Origin: Trichoplusia ni
Taxonomy: Eukaryota; Arthropoda; Insecta; Lepidoptera; Noctuidae
Assembly (NCBI RefSeq): GCF_003590095.1
Contig: NC_039493.1
Coordinates: 4,836,001 to 4,900,000 of the forward strand
DNA length: 64,000 nt
Direction of reading: 5' to 3'
Notes under the pieces: model-generated
The model's input: the letters and a program-made list of their open reading frames with translations, nothing else
What the model was told of the DNA's origin: nothing
Databases searched by the model: none
Shown here: piece after piece, positions 26,201 to 37,711 of the stretch
Numbering within the stretch: the stretch's first letter is position 1
Layout of the letters: the number at the start of each line of letters is the position of its first letter
Program-made: the position numbers and the translations under genes

Positions 26201-27308
26201 CTAAAAAAATAATAACTTTGTTTTGAAAATGGAAACAAAAGTATCTAAAACAACCCACTCCATTTCTAGACTTCCTAAATATAAAGTATATTGTTTTTCA
26301 TATTTTTTATATTAAAACATCTGCGTATGTATGTTCATAGATTTTTGTTGCTGACAGTACAGCTATAGAGGTTGCTCACGTTTCGTATTGAGTATCGGAT
26401 TGTGTTTGACACATGAAATACGCTGTCAACTGAATAAAGAACCCTGGATCGCTTCTGTTCCTGTGCTTTGTAGCTTATTGCCGTTTCAATTCATTTTCCA
26501 ATATATGTACCTACATCTTTTGATATAATATACGTGAAAAATGAGTCAATATAATGGTAAACTTAAATAATAAAAAGAGAAAAGGTTTGTTCTTGGAAAT
26601 AAAAAGTCTCTTATTTTGTGTAATAAAAAACACTTATTCATTATAAAGACTTGTTAAATAGGTTTATTGCCACTTTCCTGGGATTACTCAGAATTACGTT
26701 GACACAAACGCAGTTCCTAAAGACCGCAATCTGAAACAGGACAACAAACTGAATGTTGGATGAACGGAGCAGGAATTACTGGAATTTAACGTCCGTGCCA
26801 ACATAACGTGGACACGTGACACTAGTAAACAGATGATCAAAGGTACTTGGTGTACTCTCTAAACACAGTCCGGTAATGCCGCGCGCATTACGTGCACAGC
26901 CGGGTCCGGCCCGGAACGGCCCGGAGCGGCTCGGAAAGGCTCAATGTTCGCCGTTTGCAATGCTAATAGAGACTTGATGCGCTGCCACTAACTCGCTTTG
27001 CATCTTATATTGTTTGGTGCTCGGAGCACCGAATGCGATACAGTAACTAGCTCTTTGAGGCCTATTCCCCCCCGCCCCCGCCCCCCGCACCGCCGCATCC
27101 AATTCACTTATCGTAGGAACATCAGTGAATGGGGTGGGGCTTCATATTGTTTAAGGTACTCGGTGGGTGATTTAGGCGTGTTACTAGGTTTCTCTTGCCT
27201 CTAACTTGATATCCTTGTAATTACTATGAGAATATCCATTACTATGTGCTAGCCTACGATTCAAATTACCTTAGCTTATGTTAGTAAATGGAAAATTAAC
27301 ACTTGTCA

Positions 27309-27455
27309 TAGTATGTTTGTTACTCTCCAGGCTCAAATAGCTGGGACCGATTTTGATGAGATTTTGAGATAGCTGACACTTTGTATAAACATATAGGAGA
27401 ATTTTCGCTTGTATAACCGACATCTAGGTGGACGACGCCGTGAACAACAGCTAGT
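27309..27455 (+). repeat. Degenerate short interspersed repeat, related layout
   Basis: The motifs TATGTTTGTTACTCTCCAGG, GACCGATTTTGATGAG, CATATAGGAGAATTTTCGC and a terminal CAACAGCTAGT follow the order seen in the copy A/B type repeats. The sequence is strongly diverged. Confidence 0.45.
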
Positions 27456-28450
27456 CATCCCTTATATTTAAGCACGGCGTCAGTGCTATGTTTATTTTGA
27501 GTTTCTATGGTCACAGGAGATCAATGAAAATAAGTACAATATATTTTCTCGAGATACCAGAAAATGTCACAAAAGTGGTCGAATGTAAGTCTTATTTGTT
27601 ACTATATAACTAGTAATTAGTATCATATAGTATCCTCTAGTGCTGCACTCGGAGACACCATATCATAAAATGTAACAATGTATTGCATGCACCACAGTAT
27701 GTGCTGTGTAGGCAGTGTGTGTGCTCCGGTACTTAGGAAACAATTGTGAGGCCATAATGTCAACTTAGTTTGGCTCCTTACCACCGAGCGTGATTCTTGT
27801 AGTGTAGGGGCATTATAATGTTGTATGTTTGTAGCCTTGATCATTTTTCACAAATAGTTTAGAAGTGTGTGCACGAGGTTCAATACCAACGCGAGCATGC
27901 AAGTGACTGCTTGACTTTGACTGCATTTTGAGCAATGTACGATAATCTACTTAGACTTATATAATTTACATATCACGTTTAAAAACAAACGGTGTATAAC
28001 ACCACATTCGGCAATTACAGCTTTATCGATATAGAGATAATATCACGTAGAGATTCATCAACTGTAATCCTGTTATCAGTCAAACAGTATCAATGTAACA
28101 ATTACAACAAATCCATGTATCGGTTTCACACTCTCATCAATCACACAATTTGGTCATTACAACATATTTATCGCACAAGTTAAGCGCGTATAAATGCTGG
28201 GGTTATTAATTACCGTCGTCCGGCGTTAATAACGGCCGGCGCTTCCTCCGGCGGCGCGGAACTATGCGAGCCGGCCCCGCCTACTTCAAAACTACAGCTT
28301 TTCATGTGTTTCAAATTATCCGTCGTACAAGTCATTAGTCTCATGTTCTGATATTTATTATAATACCAGTAGTTAAAGTTTATTTTAAGGCTGTTAAGCA
28401 AATTTTATGTTAGGTTACACCCAATGCGGAATTGGGTGTCCTTATAATCA

Positions 28451-28672
28451 ATACTAATATTATAAATGCGAAAGTAACTCTGTCTGTCTGTCTGTTACGC
28501 TTTCACGTCTAAACCACTGAACTGATTTTAATGAAATTTGGTACAGAGATAGAGTTGACTTTGAGAAAGAACATAGGATAGTTTTTTATCGCGGACTTTT
28601 GAAGAGTTCTCTTGGAAACGCGATATAACCGACCACGCTCGACGCGGGCGAAGCCGCGGGCGAAAGGCTAGT
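28451..28672 (+). repeat. Short interspersed repeat, copy B (plus orientation)
   Basis: It matches copy A (6880-7086, minus) over its whole length, with only scattered substitutions and small indels. Copy B keeps an extra CGGGCGAAGCCGCGGG segment near the 3' end. A 10-bp inverted match TTATAATCAA / TTGATTATAA flanks it (28442-28451 and 28672-28681); this is either the element's true ends or a palindromic target. A small hairpin (ACACCCAAT/ATTGGGTGT, 28417-28439) lies just upstream. Confidence 0.75.
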
Positions 28673-29287
28673 TGATTATAAATATGATAGTTCTGCTTAA
28701 TATTTTAGTTCCAGAATCATATTATTTTCTGGTGGTAAAAAAATGTTTTTTGTTTGTTAGCTTTTCTGTTATTGCAATTTATCGGTAATGTTAACAGCGT
28801 CGCATGAGTAACTTTCGTGTTTACACACTAATATTTAACGAGCATTTATTTCAGTAATCAACATTCCGCACCGGCAGGTTCCACAGAAGTGGCTGGCAGC
28901 GGCAACTGAGCTCGGGGAATATTTTTATTTTGAATACTTACGTTTCAAAGAGCTGCTGGATTTTTGTCAACGCATACGCTCGCATGCCGCGTGACGTACG
29001 TACTGCATACCGGCCGCGCGGCGCCGGAATCTACAACAATGACACTCACACAGATATACTGCTTTTGTTCAAATGCTGTATTTTGTTAATTACACGAATA
29101 CGTGCTGTTCAGTTTAAAAAGTTTCGGACTTTTGTTTTTATTGTTCCAAATTTCAATTGTTTCATACATGTAAGTGTTATTGTGGGACTTTTTGTTTGTT
29201 TCAAAATTAAAATGATAGTCACAAAAAATATTGTAGATTGGCGGATAGAACGGGAGTGAAAATCGGGAGGATAAGAATCGCGTGACG

Positions 29288-29342
29288 AGCTACGTGACTA
29301 CACGGCTACGCGCGTAGTCAGGCAGGGCTACATCGTAGCGGG
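29288..29342. repeat. CTACG/CGTAG-rich segment 2
   Basis: GAGCTACGTGACTAC, GGCTACGCGCGTAGTC and GGCTACATCGTAGCG. It shares GCTACATCGTAGC with the segment at 11585-11655. Confidence 0.35.
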
Positions 29343-29754
29343 TTATTGGGTATTGAAAATGTAATGCGATAAATCTGTTTGTCTACAAATCTGAATTTAC
29401 AAATCTTAAAAGCTGTGTAAACTTGGACCAATTTCTATTAATAACGGACGTAATATTTAAAGGCTTTTAACTGTTAAACGCTTCTGAAATAAAAATGTAA
29501 CAAGAGCTAATTGTAGTTACTAAAGCAAACTACTAAAACAAATTTTTATGTACTTAATATTTATTATCTATGGAAAGTGGCCGTTTTGGAGAGGATATTT
29601 ACCGGCGGGCAAGCATTTAACTAATAGACTTTAATACTGTTGAGGAAAATAACCTAAATAATAATCCTATAAACCTAATAAATAAATATATATTAAGCAA
29701 ATATAATACAAAATGATATACGCGAGCTATACGCGCACAATGTGAGTTGGGAAC

Positions 29755-29900
29755 AAAGCGTCAGTGTGCGCAGCTTCCGGCGCGATTCCGGAAGTGACGC
29801 GGCGCGGCCGGCGACCTCTGGCGGCGCGTAATTAAATGCAAGTGTAATTGCGCCCTGCAATTATCGGCTCAGGGGTCGTTGACACACCTCGCGGAAAATC
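29755..29900. promoter_or_regulatory. GC-rich island joined to homeodomain-type motifs
   Basis: A GC-rich block (CGCAGCTTCCGGCGCGATTC through GACCTCTGGCGGCGCG) runs straight into TAATTAAATGCAAG, GTGTAATTGCGCC and GCAATTATCGG. It is not a repeat and not coding in any frame. Confidence 0.3.
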
Positions 29901-30199
29901 AAACCTATGTTAATAGCTTTTTCAATTATTTTTGGAAGTTTTTCTCTTTTTTTTGTTAAGTCGTGAGTGCTTAGAGTAAGATACTCGTTTATTTTTCTCA
30001 TTTTAATAATACTTATGCTATATTTCTCTCCATCAAAGTCTACATTTAAAAGTTCAATTTTTTTATTAGCGTTAACAGCTATGTAGGTAGTGTACGCGTA
30101 TTTAACAAGAACATACTTTTATCAAGTTAACTTAAATATAAATCAATAGATCATTGGCTCTACTAAGCGTTTAGGTTAGCGCACAAATCTCGCGCTTGC

Positions 30200-30340
30200 C
30201 TAACACAGCGCTACATATCGGGACATCTGTGTGGCGCAGGCTCGCGCAATCAATAGCGGCTGTTGTGCTAATTATCGTTAATTACGACCGGCATTACATC
30301 GACAACGAGCGCCGGCCATCTGTTACGAGCCGTCTAGTTA
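30200..30340. promoter_or_regulatory. Candidate enhancer: homeodomain and E-box motifs
   Basis: GCGCAATCAATAGCGGC, GTGCTAATTATCGTTAATTA and GCCGGCCATCTGTTACG lie within 110 bp. The segment is non-repetitive and more GC-rich than its flanks. Confidence 0.3.
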
Positions 30341-30376
30341 ACCCTCCGGCGACGAGGTAGGGTCTCACTGACCCCG
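30338..30376. mobile_element. Possible piggyBac-like terminal end
   Basis: TTAA followed by CCCTCCGGCG, then a small hairpin GGGTC-TCACT-GACCC (30360-30374). piggyBac-type elements insert at TTAA with CCC-starting ends, and some carry a GGGTCT...GACCC motif. No matching right end (GGG-TTAA) or transposase was found nearby, so it may be a relic or a coincidence. Another TTAACCCCC with a CCCCCGGGGG palindrome lies at 30638-30666. Confidence 0.3.
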
Positions 30377-33300
30377 CATAGTTCAAAAACTTTCATTAAA
30401 TTTTAAAGTTTGTAAACAAAGATCGCGTCTGGAGATTAAAATTGAGCTTCCATTTTGAACTGGTTTTGGATATTTTATAGCAATAATTGTATTATTTCAT
30501 AAATAACTGATACTATAAGCCTTATTACATTTTGCCAACGTGAGCAATCAATTACAAGTCAAAACTCTACTTTTACGAGTGTCCCTAACGATTATCATAT
30601 TACAGCCAAATTAATTTGTGCTCCTTTCAATATGACATTAACCCCCACGCCTGTCCCCCGGGGGTCCTTTACGGCCACTATCGTGACGTGTGAATAGTAA
30701 AACCGATCATAAAAGCAGGGCCCTCGTTAACTACAAGAGTATAAGATCACGGACTCACAGTAAAAAATTACAATTACGTTTTACGACTACTGGAGAAAAG
30801 TAAATTAAACTTTTTGTGACGAAAATTTGGTAAGTAGACAATTTGAAAGTTTTTGACGTCATGAAAGTATTTTTTGTTCTATTTTTTTATTTAAAATTAT
30901 TATTTTTTTCAATTTAAATTCATCAACAACTGGTAGGTAAATCAAGAAATAATGTTTAACTTATTTCCTAAACAAGAACCATGTCGGCATCATATTGGGC
31001 TACAGGTTTAACGAGTACGTTGATATTATAAAGAGCATCGCAGCAGTCAGTGTTGAGCGCAGCACCAACATAAGGACACATAAACTAATTTAATGTGCGT
31101 CGTATCGACGAGCGCGCTCCCCTTTACTGCTCGACGTTTAAACGTATGGCCGTTTTACGCTCGTGTAGCTGTTACTTGTGCTTTTACGGCCAGCACGCGC
31201 GAGTAATATGGCCTGACAGTTTTTATAAGTGTTATTATTGAAATAAAGCGAGAGATACGCTATGGTTAAGAGATGGGCACTTTCATAGATATCCGTTTTC
31301 CATTCATTCATATTTTAGTAGCTAGAATCTAATACTGTATATATAATCGTTTAGTAAAATGATTTGGATAATCTATCCAAGCATAATTAAAATTACGTAA
31401 AAAATTAGACATTATTAACGCCACATGCATATTCCTGCTCTGTTTTTCAAACTTTTGACATACTTTCCGTCGCCAAACACAACACCGACTGAAGCCGCAA
31501 CATTTAACTAACGTAAGAAACATAGCCCGCAGTTGTTGGTCAACTAAGTTTGAGTTGAACTCAAGTTAGCGGCGCTTCAGTCATTAGACGTGACAGCCGT
31601 CTTGCCGGCACTTAGCCCGCGCCGCGCGCCGCCGCCGCTGTCTTAATGACACTTACCAAATGAGGAAAACTGCTTCACGAGAGTATTTAAGTATGTTTAA
31701 TAGATTATGAAAAGCATTTACAAAAATGTGATGATAGTTATCAATAAGTCACTCTCGATTTGAGGTAAGTTACGTGTACTGAAGTTCTATGTTAGTAAAA
31801 TGCGCCATTGTACTTGTTTGTATATGAAGTATAAATAAATAAATAAAAAGTTAAGTCAAGCAAAAATAACATTCACAATATGTTGTTTGCCGCGTAAAAA
31901 AAAACCGATACTATTCACTAACATAGCTGGCTAGCATAAAAATTACAGCAACGCTATTGCTACATAAAAATATAGTAAAAATGAATTTTACAAATCAGCA
32001 GAAAAATATTAATTAAAAAGTAAAACGATAGATCTAAATTAATATCGACTTCTGTTTGTTGCCGGCATTCACAACGAAACAAAAGAGGAGAAAATGAATA
32101 ATGCCAATAAACTATTGAAATGTGAGAGCATGTGAATATATTTTATACTATTTTAAAAACAAGCTTTAATAAAATGCAATCTGTATTTTACATAGCAAAA
32201 CGAACTTCATAAAATGTTAAAGATTATCAGAATTCTGAAGCATTAAACGAAATAAATTTGTAAAGTCCTTTATTAATGGGCGAGTTTCGGAAGGCTTTAG
32301 TTTGACTTGTATGAAGCTTGCCTGACCTAGTTGTACGAGCGGACAGGCGAGTTTTTGTTTTGTAGATATAGGACTAGGTTGTTGAAGTTGGAAAGTTTCT
32401 CGCGTTTTTGTGAGGCTTAAACTCTCATGCACTGAGAGCATTAACCGTACTTGATTTTGTCTTGCTGTCTTTTGTTTATGGCCACGTACATAATATTTAA
32501 GTACGAATATGTTCGTGAAGTGTTTGTGAATCATTTCTTTTGTAAATAACATATATTTCAGAATATTATTTATTTAATAACGATTTATTTTCGCTATTTG
32601 AAACCAGTCCACACGCCACAGAGTAGAGTTATATAGACTGATGTGGTAGGCTCCTTGCAGTTTTTGTACTCAGTCCTCTACAAAAGAGGTTTAACGCATA
32701 ACACAGGCTGCGTGTGTAGCATTGATGGTGGGTTATAAATGATTGTTTATACAATAACCGTTTCGTACGAAGCTCGGCGGCGGGCCCCGGTGACCTCATG
32801 AAGGTGGACCCGAGGAAATTTCAATTTGCCTCCAGGACTCTGTCGCGCATGCATATTGGCATATCAAAGACCTTTTCAGTCTCGGTCTGATTGAAGTGCT
32901 GAAGCGTTTCTGAGATAATCATGAGGAAAATGATGGATGAATTCTGTGATCTAAACTGAAACACTAAATAGTGAAATTGAGCACTTAAAAGAAAACTATA
33001 CCTTCTTCTTATTTTAATGTAGGGATGTTTGCATATTTGTCTTGTTTAAATTTGGAAAATAAACTAAGAGGAACTTTTTATAAAAAATACACAAAAAGGT
33101 TTTAATGACACCGTCATTACTATGACAAGCACAAAATCAATAAAATAAGAAAAGCCACGATGACGTATCTTAATACCTAGCCTAGCAGTGAGTTTATCAC
33201 TTGTACCACACGCCTAGCTCACACGGTTTGAAGTTACAGCCTTGTTTAGGGCCCGAAAGGGTTGGACGACGCCCGAAAGGATTATGTAGTTATTAATGAG

Positions 33301-33729
33301 GTACCAAGGATTAAATTTAACTAAATGGATATAACAATGACCTTTCCTCGCCCGACACACTTTCTGCCGCAGAATTAACGCTAAGCTCATTACGTTGGCT
33401 CCTGAACTCGGATTCCGAAACTGTTTCATAATTGTTTTTGTGCATCATTCTGATATTTAACTTTGAAAGTGTAAACAATATTGTGCTCTTGTTATTATGC
33501 TGACTTGATCAGTTTGGTGAGGTTTTGCTCTGCTACGTTTATGGTATGATACTGTGATCGGAGGGGTATTATAAGTTTAAATCGAATTAGGGTTCAATAT
33601 TAACTAAAACTAACTCATAAGTATCCTAAAAAGTATATTTTTTTCCATCATACAAGCTTAGCTTGTTTTTCTTTTTGTAAATTGTGTTTTTTAGCTGTCA
33701 GTTGATATTTTTCTTTCATTAATCAAAAT

Positions 33730-33770
33730 CAAAAATACTTTTAAACTTAAACAGTTTAAAAGTATTTTTG
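33730..33770. repeat. Perfect hairpin: 17-bp stem, 7-nt loop
   Basis: CAAAAATACTTTTAAAC (33730-33746) pairs exactly with GTTTAAAAGTATTTTTG (33754-33770) around TTAAACA. Confidence 0.93.
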
Positions 33771-36169
33771 CTATAAAACCCCCTTAACTTTGCATTTCAT
33801 GGTAATCACTGGAACCATTTCCGAGATTCAAACTATCTATATTTGAATATTAGTATTTACAAGTTCTCCATGTTTAACGATATAACATAACACTGCTGTA
33901 GTTACACCGTTCTCATTTTGTGAATAGTATTTTAAAAGTTGTTTGTATTACGTCTGTGCCTCCACTACTGTCTTTTGTCTACTTTTATTAAGGACGGTAA
34001 CAAAGACGAACTTCACTTGTTTCCGGCAGTTTTATTAACAAAACGGAATGTTTCAGCGAATCCGCGGCTCCCCTATATAAAAGAAGTTTTATTAAGACAT
34101 TTACTCAGATTGCACGAATTACAACTGATTTTGGTAAGAGATTACGACTAATTTCTTTGTTGTACTCGTAGTATATTCCGTAATCTTTTTCCTTTTAATA
34201 TTAACGTTTTGTGGGCTATGGATGTAAATTGAGTCGGTTTTAGGACGGGATTAATCTAATGTTCACGTCTACAATGTGTAAGTTAACTAAGAACATTTCA
34301 TTTGTTATTGAATATCTTCCTCATAGTTCTGAATAAATAATTAACTTTCAGTTTAATTCTTTTAAGCATAAGGCTATAGGCACACTATCTACCTTACCAT
34401 CAAGCATTATTTTATCCGGATGGTTCTGTACGACAATGATCTTGGAGCCCTTGTTACTTGGAGCGCATTCAGAACATTATTGCTACACTTAGTGTGAATT
34501 GGCCCCAATAAATCTGTCGAGGGACCCCGACACCCCGTGCACCCCATAACAATGCTCATTTCAGAATAGACGTCATACATACAAATGTATGTTTTGTATC
34601 AGTTCGGTTGAGGAGCTTTTTTTCTCTTATGGCAATTTGCAGTCTATGTAGAGTCTATGTCGTAGCATTCAATACGCCAACATTTATTTATGCTTGTCAC
34701 AACATACAAATATGATTAATACTTTATAGCCAAAAGAGGAACTCTCTGAATCCTCTTGATATCGATAACCCAGTATAATGGAAGGAAAGAGTTAATCCTT
34801 AAAAGAAATCCTCCCCCGGGGCTACAAACCCGTGTGTTCTGCTCTCCGATGTAATTATAATCTCGTACACAAACAGCCGCCAGTAACATCCTTACGATAC
34901 ACAAACATTTGAACTGGAACACTTAGCGTAGAACTGGCTTTTACTTTCAGAGTACCAATGATATGCAGCAAAATTCTATCGTATTTTATTCACTAAACAC
35001 GTGCTCCAAGAAAGAAAGTAGACGAGGATCCTTAAAACCAACTGTTGGACTTATATCTTGCAATTTTTTTCGATTCCGGTGGGCAATGATAGGTATGCAA
35101 AGTATGTGATGTTGATTCAAGGATATACTACTAAACAAGATGCCTTTAAATTATTAGCAGCACAGCTGCCCGTGCCCCAATCGGTGCTAGCCAATTTCTA
35201 GTTTCTAATCCAGCAAATAATTCTAACCTAAGCAAAACATACCTGCAGAATGACGCCAAAAAAGTACACAACCATTAATCTATAGAAGTTAAGAAGAGGA
35301 GTCAACCCCAGCGAGAAGCGTAAATATCGAAAACAATTTGGTTGTGTGACGACCGTTCCAGAGAGTTTTATCTGTTAGCGATAAATTCGATAAACACATA
35401 GGTACGCAAGTTATGCAATTTGCCTCAAACTGGAACTCCCATAAAACAATATCGGAACACCTGGCATTGTGTCTAGTGATGTGCATCCGTATCGATTGCT
35501 GTGGTCTGTTCAATGCAAACGTTGGTCTCGTTTTTATACTGTCTATTGTTTGATCTGCCGATGGGAAATTAATTAGGTCTGTGTTTTGTGACAGTTTGTT
35601 CTAACTGAAATTGAAAAAATACAAAACTGTTTTCTGGTCAGAAAGTTACGATTTTTATTATATCTCAGGGCTCTGAGTAAAAAATCTTTTGGACGAGCAA
35701 ATCAAAGCTCGTAGACCACAACACGGTTCCAGTTGGGCACCACCGACTATGCATCCATTTGACGTCGATGATCGTGTCCCATCACTACACAGGCGTTATC
35801 CAGGAGCTCATATATTTTACGTTCGCGTAACGCGCTCAAATGCTCTTTTTATAGTCGCGGAGACGGCCAGTAAATTTGAGTGGTGGCTGCCCTAAGCCGC
35901 TGTAAGCCACGGTACGTGTAATTTCGTTTTATTAAGTTCTCTCTCGCACACTATATTAAAGTCAGCCTCTTGATGCGGATGTTAGTTATTGTATCGTTAT
36001 TTGTTGCCTATTTGTTGTATTTTATTTGACGTGGTAAGCCTATTTGCTGACTTAAGTTTGCGAAAATATATGATTGTAATATTTAAACCGGTTAGTTTTA
36101 CCCATTTTGCTGCAGATAAATGTTTCTAGTCCCCCACTTATTCAGTCACAAGTTATGTAATTTTGTTGA

Positions 36170-36340
36170 ACAAATTAGGAATTGTCGCTCGCTTACACAA
36201 TTATCAGCTGTGACTAATTCACGTGAGGTCTTATAATAACAAGGCACATCAAAGCAGTCGCGTCAAAAAGGATTCCGCCGCGAATTGTTGAGCGACTTGC
36301 GACAATTAGCGCGGTCGCACGACAAAGTGACGCAGCAGAG
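36170..36340. promoter_or_regulatory. Candidate enhancer: E-box cluster
   Basis: It contains CAATTATCAGCTGTGAC, TAATTCACGTGAGG, ACATCAAAGC, and an inverted pair AATTGT / ACAATT around TGAGCGACTTGCG. It is unlike any repeat in the window. Confidence 0.3.
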
Positions 36341-36693
36341 GAATTTTAATAAAGCGACATGAACATGGAGTAACGAATGAGTAGAATGCCGCCGTCCCAC
36401 GGTGGGCTGGTATTGTGCGGCTGTATTGTGAGATTAAGGTGCGGTCCTCTGCACGCGACACTCATAAATCTGGACCCTGACATGCCGAGTGCTTTGTGCG
36501 TTTGTTTAATTATAATAGAAAGAAACATTTGATGTTGTTTGTCATAGCTGTCTCTGCTCTTAGGTGCTTTGGGTTCTTTATTATTTATATCTTAAAAGAT
36601 GAAAATGAGATGGAATATTTGATTGTTATGAAGCGCAATGAACAGATAAACAATAACAGATGTTTACTCTTTACGATATCACCTTAAAGTTTT

Positions 36694-36952
36694 ATAATAA
36701 TATAATATATATTCCACAACTTTCACACAACGCCATCTAGTCTCAAACTAAGCAGAGCTTGTAATATGAGTACTAGAAAACGGATAAACATACTTATATA
36801 TTTCTAAATACATAATATAGATAAATTACACCCAGACACAGAACAAATGATCGTGCTCATCACATAAACATTTGTCCTGGGTGGGAATCGAACCCACGAC
36901 CTCCGGTATAGCAGTCACTGTCACTAACCACTAGACCAACAGGCCGGCAGGC
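36694..36952 (-). mobile_element. tRNA-derived SINE (minus strand) with intact pol III promoter
   Basis: Read on the minus strand, the 5' tRNA-like head has a perfect A box TGGTCTAGTGG (36928-36938) and a perfect B box GGTTCGATTCC (36884-36894), in a tRNA-like context. A body follows with GTTTATGTGATGAGCACG, CTGTGTCTGGGTG and GAGACTAGATGGCGTTGTG, and an AT-rich tail. The 7-bp acceptor stem does not pair properly, so this is not a functional tRNA gene. The layout is that of abundant lepidopteran SINEs. A short AGTTTT occurs at both ends (36688 and 36953), a weak target duplication. The 3' limit is approximate. Confidence 0.8.
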
Positions 36953-37428
36953 AGTTTTGGTGGTAGTTCAACAGACTTTCAACGGGAACGCCAAAAAAGT
37001 TCAAATTTTCTGGCATTAATATGCGTCGGCTCATCCAGTCGTAGTTCATAGCTTGAAGCAACATACATTGATAAAGCGGTTTCTCATGCGTTTCGTAACG
37101 AACCGCAGCGAGCGTCACCGCTTTTAACTCTTTAATCAAAAGGCACATCCAATAACTCATACGAGCACACAGCTGCTAATTAGGAGCACTCGTCGTCAAC
37201 TGACATATGGTAATATAAAGTACCGTGCCGCGCCAGGCTGCGCCAGGACGCGCCGCGCCGCGACTCGGCGCGACACCTCATGCGTGTAATTGTTAACGCC
37301 ATTCAAGTCACATTAATTGAGTTACCATTCGAAATCCCTTTTTATTGTGGCAAATAAAACGGTAAGGTGTCTTCTAACATGAAGATAATTAATTGGCAAT
37401 ATGGGATCTGTAACACCTACATTGTATT

Positions 37429-37448
37429 GATTTGGTCATTTGTATTAT
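37429..37448. repeat. Target-site duplication, left copy
   Basis: The 20 bp GATTTGGTCATTTGTATTAT recur exactly at 37692-37711 on the other side of the insertion, which is diagnostic of retrotransposition by target-primed reverse transcription. Confidence 0.85.
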
Positions 37449-37691
37449 CATTGGCCTAGCCTTTTCCCAACTATGTTGGGGTCGGCTGCCAGTCCAACCG
37501 GTTTCAGCTAAGTACTGTTTTACAAGGAGCGACTGCCTATCTGACCTCCTCTACCCAGTTACCTGGGCGACACGATACCCCTTGGTTAGACTGGTTGTCA
37601 GACTTTTCAAGCTTCTGAGTACCTGTAACGACTGTCAAAGATGTAAGAATAACAGCCGGGACCCACAATTTAACGTGCCTTCCGAAACACG
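37449..37691 (-). mobile_element. LINE-end/SINE-like insertion flanked by a perfect 20-bp duplication
   Basis: This 243-bp unit includes CCTAGCCTTTTCCCAACTA, GTTGGGGTCGGCTGCC, ACAAGGAGCGACTGCC, GATACCCCTTGGTTAGACTG and AACGTGCCTTCCGAAACAC. I recognise it as a very common lepidopteran interspersed repeat, probably the 3' end of a non-LTR element whose own orientation is minus. No reverse-transcriptase coding is present. The element sits inside a 20-bp direct repeat (see flanking feature), so its boundaries are unusually clear. Confidence 0.75.
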
Positions 37692-37711
37692 GATTTGGTC
37701 ATTTGTATTAT
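37692..37711. repeat. Target-site duplication, right copy
   Basis: Exact 20-bp copy of 37429-37448. Confidence 0.85.

Larger units (their letters stand above)
31000..36690. other. Intronic sequence without genes
   Basis: AT-rich. It holds a short AAAT run near 31825-31845, GC-rich blocks near 31090-31200, 31560-31645, 32770-32860 and 35690-35900, and the hairpin and candidate enhancer listed separately. Confidence 0.5.

Noticed and set aside
28930..29259. 109-codon ORF with hydrophobic stretches
   Set aside because: Hydrophobicity follows from T-rich DNA; no family match or splice context.
32217..32552. 111-codon ORF on the minus strand
   Set aside because: No recognisable domain or composition difference from neighbours.
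36876..36945. tRNA gene on the minus strand
   Set aside because: The A and B boxes are perfect but the acceptor stem does not pair and a SINE body follows, so it is a SINE head.
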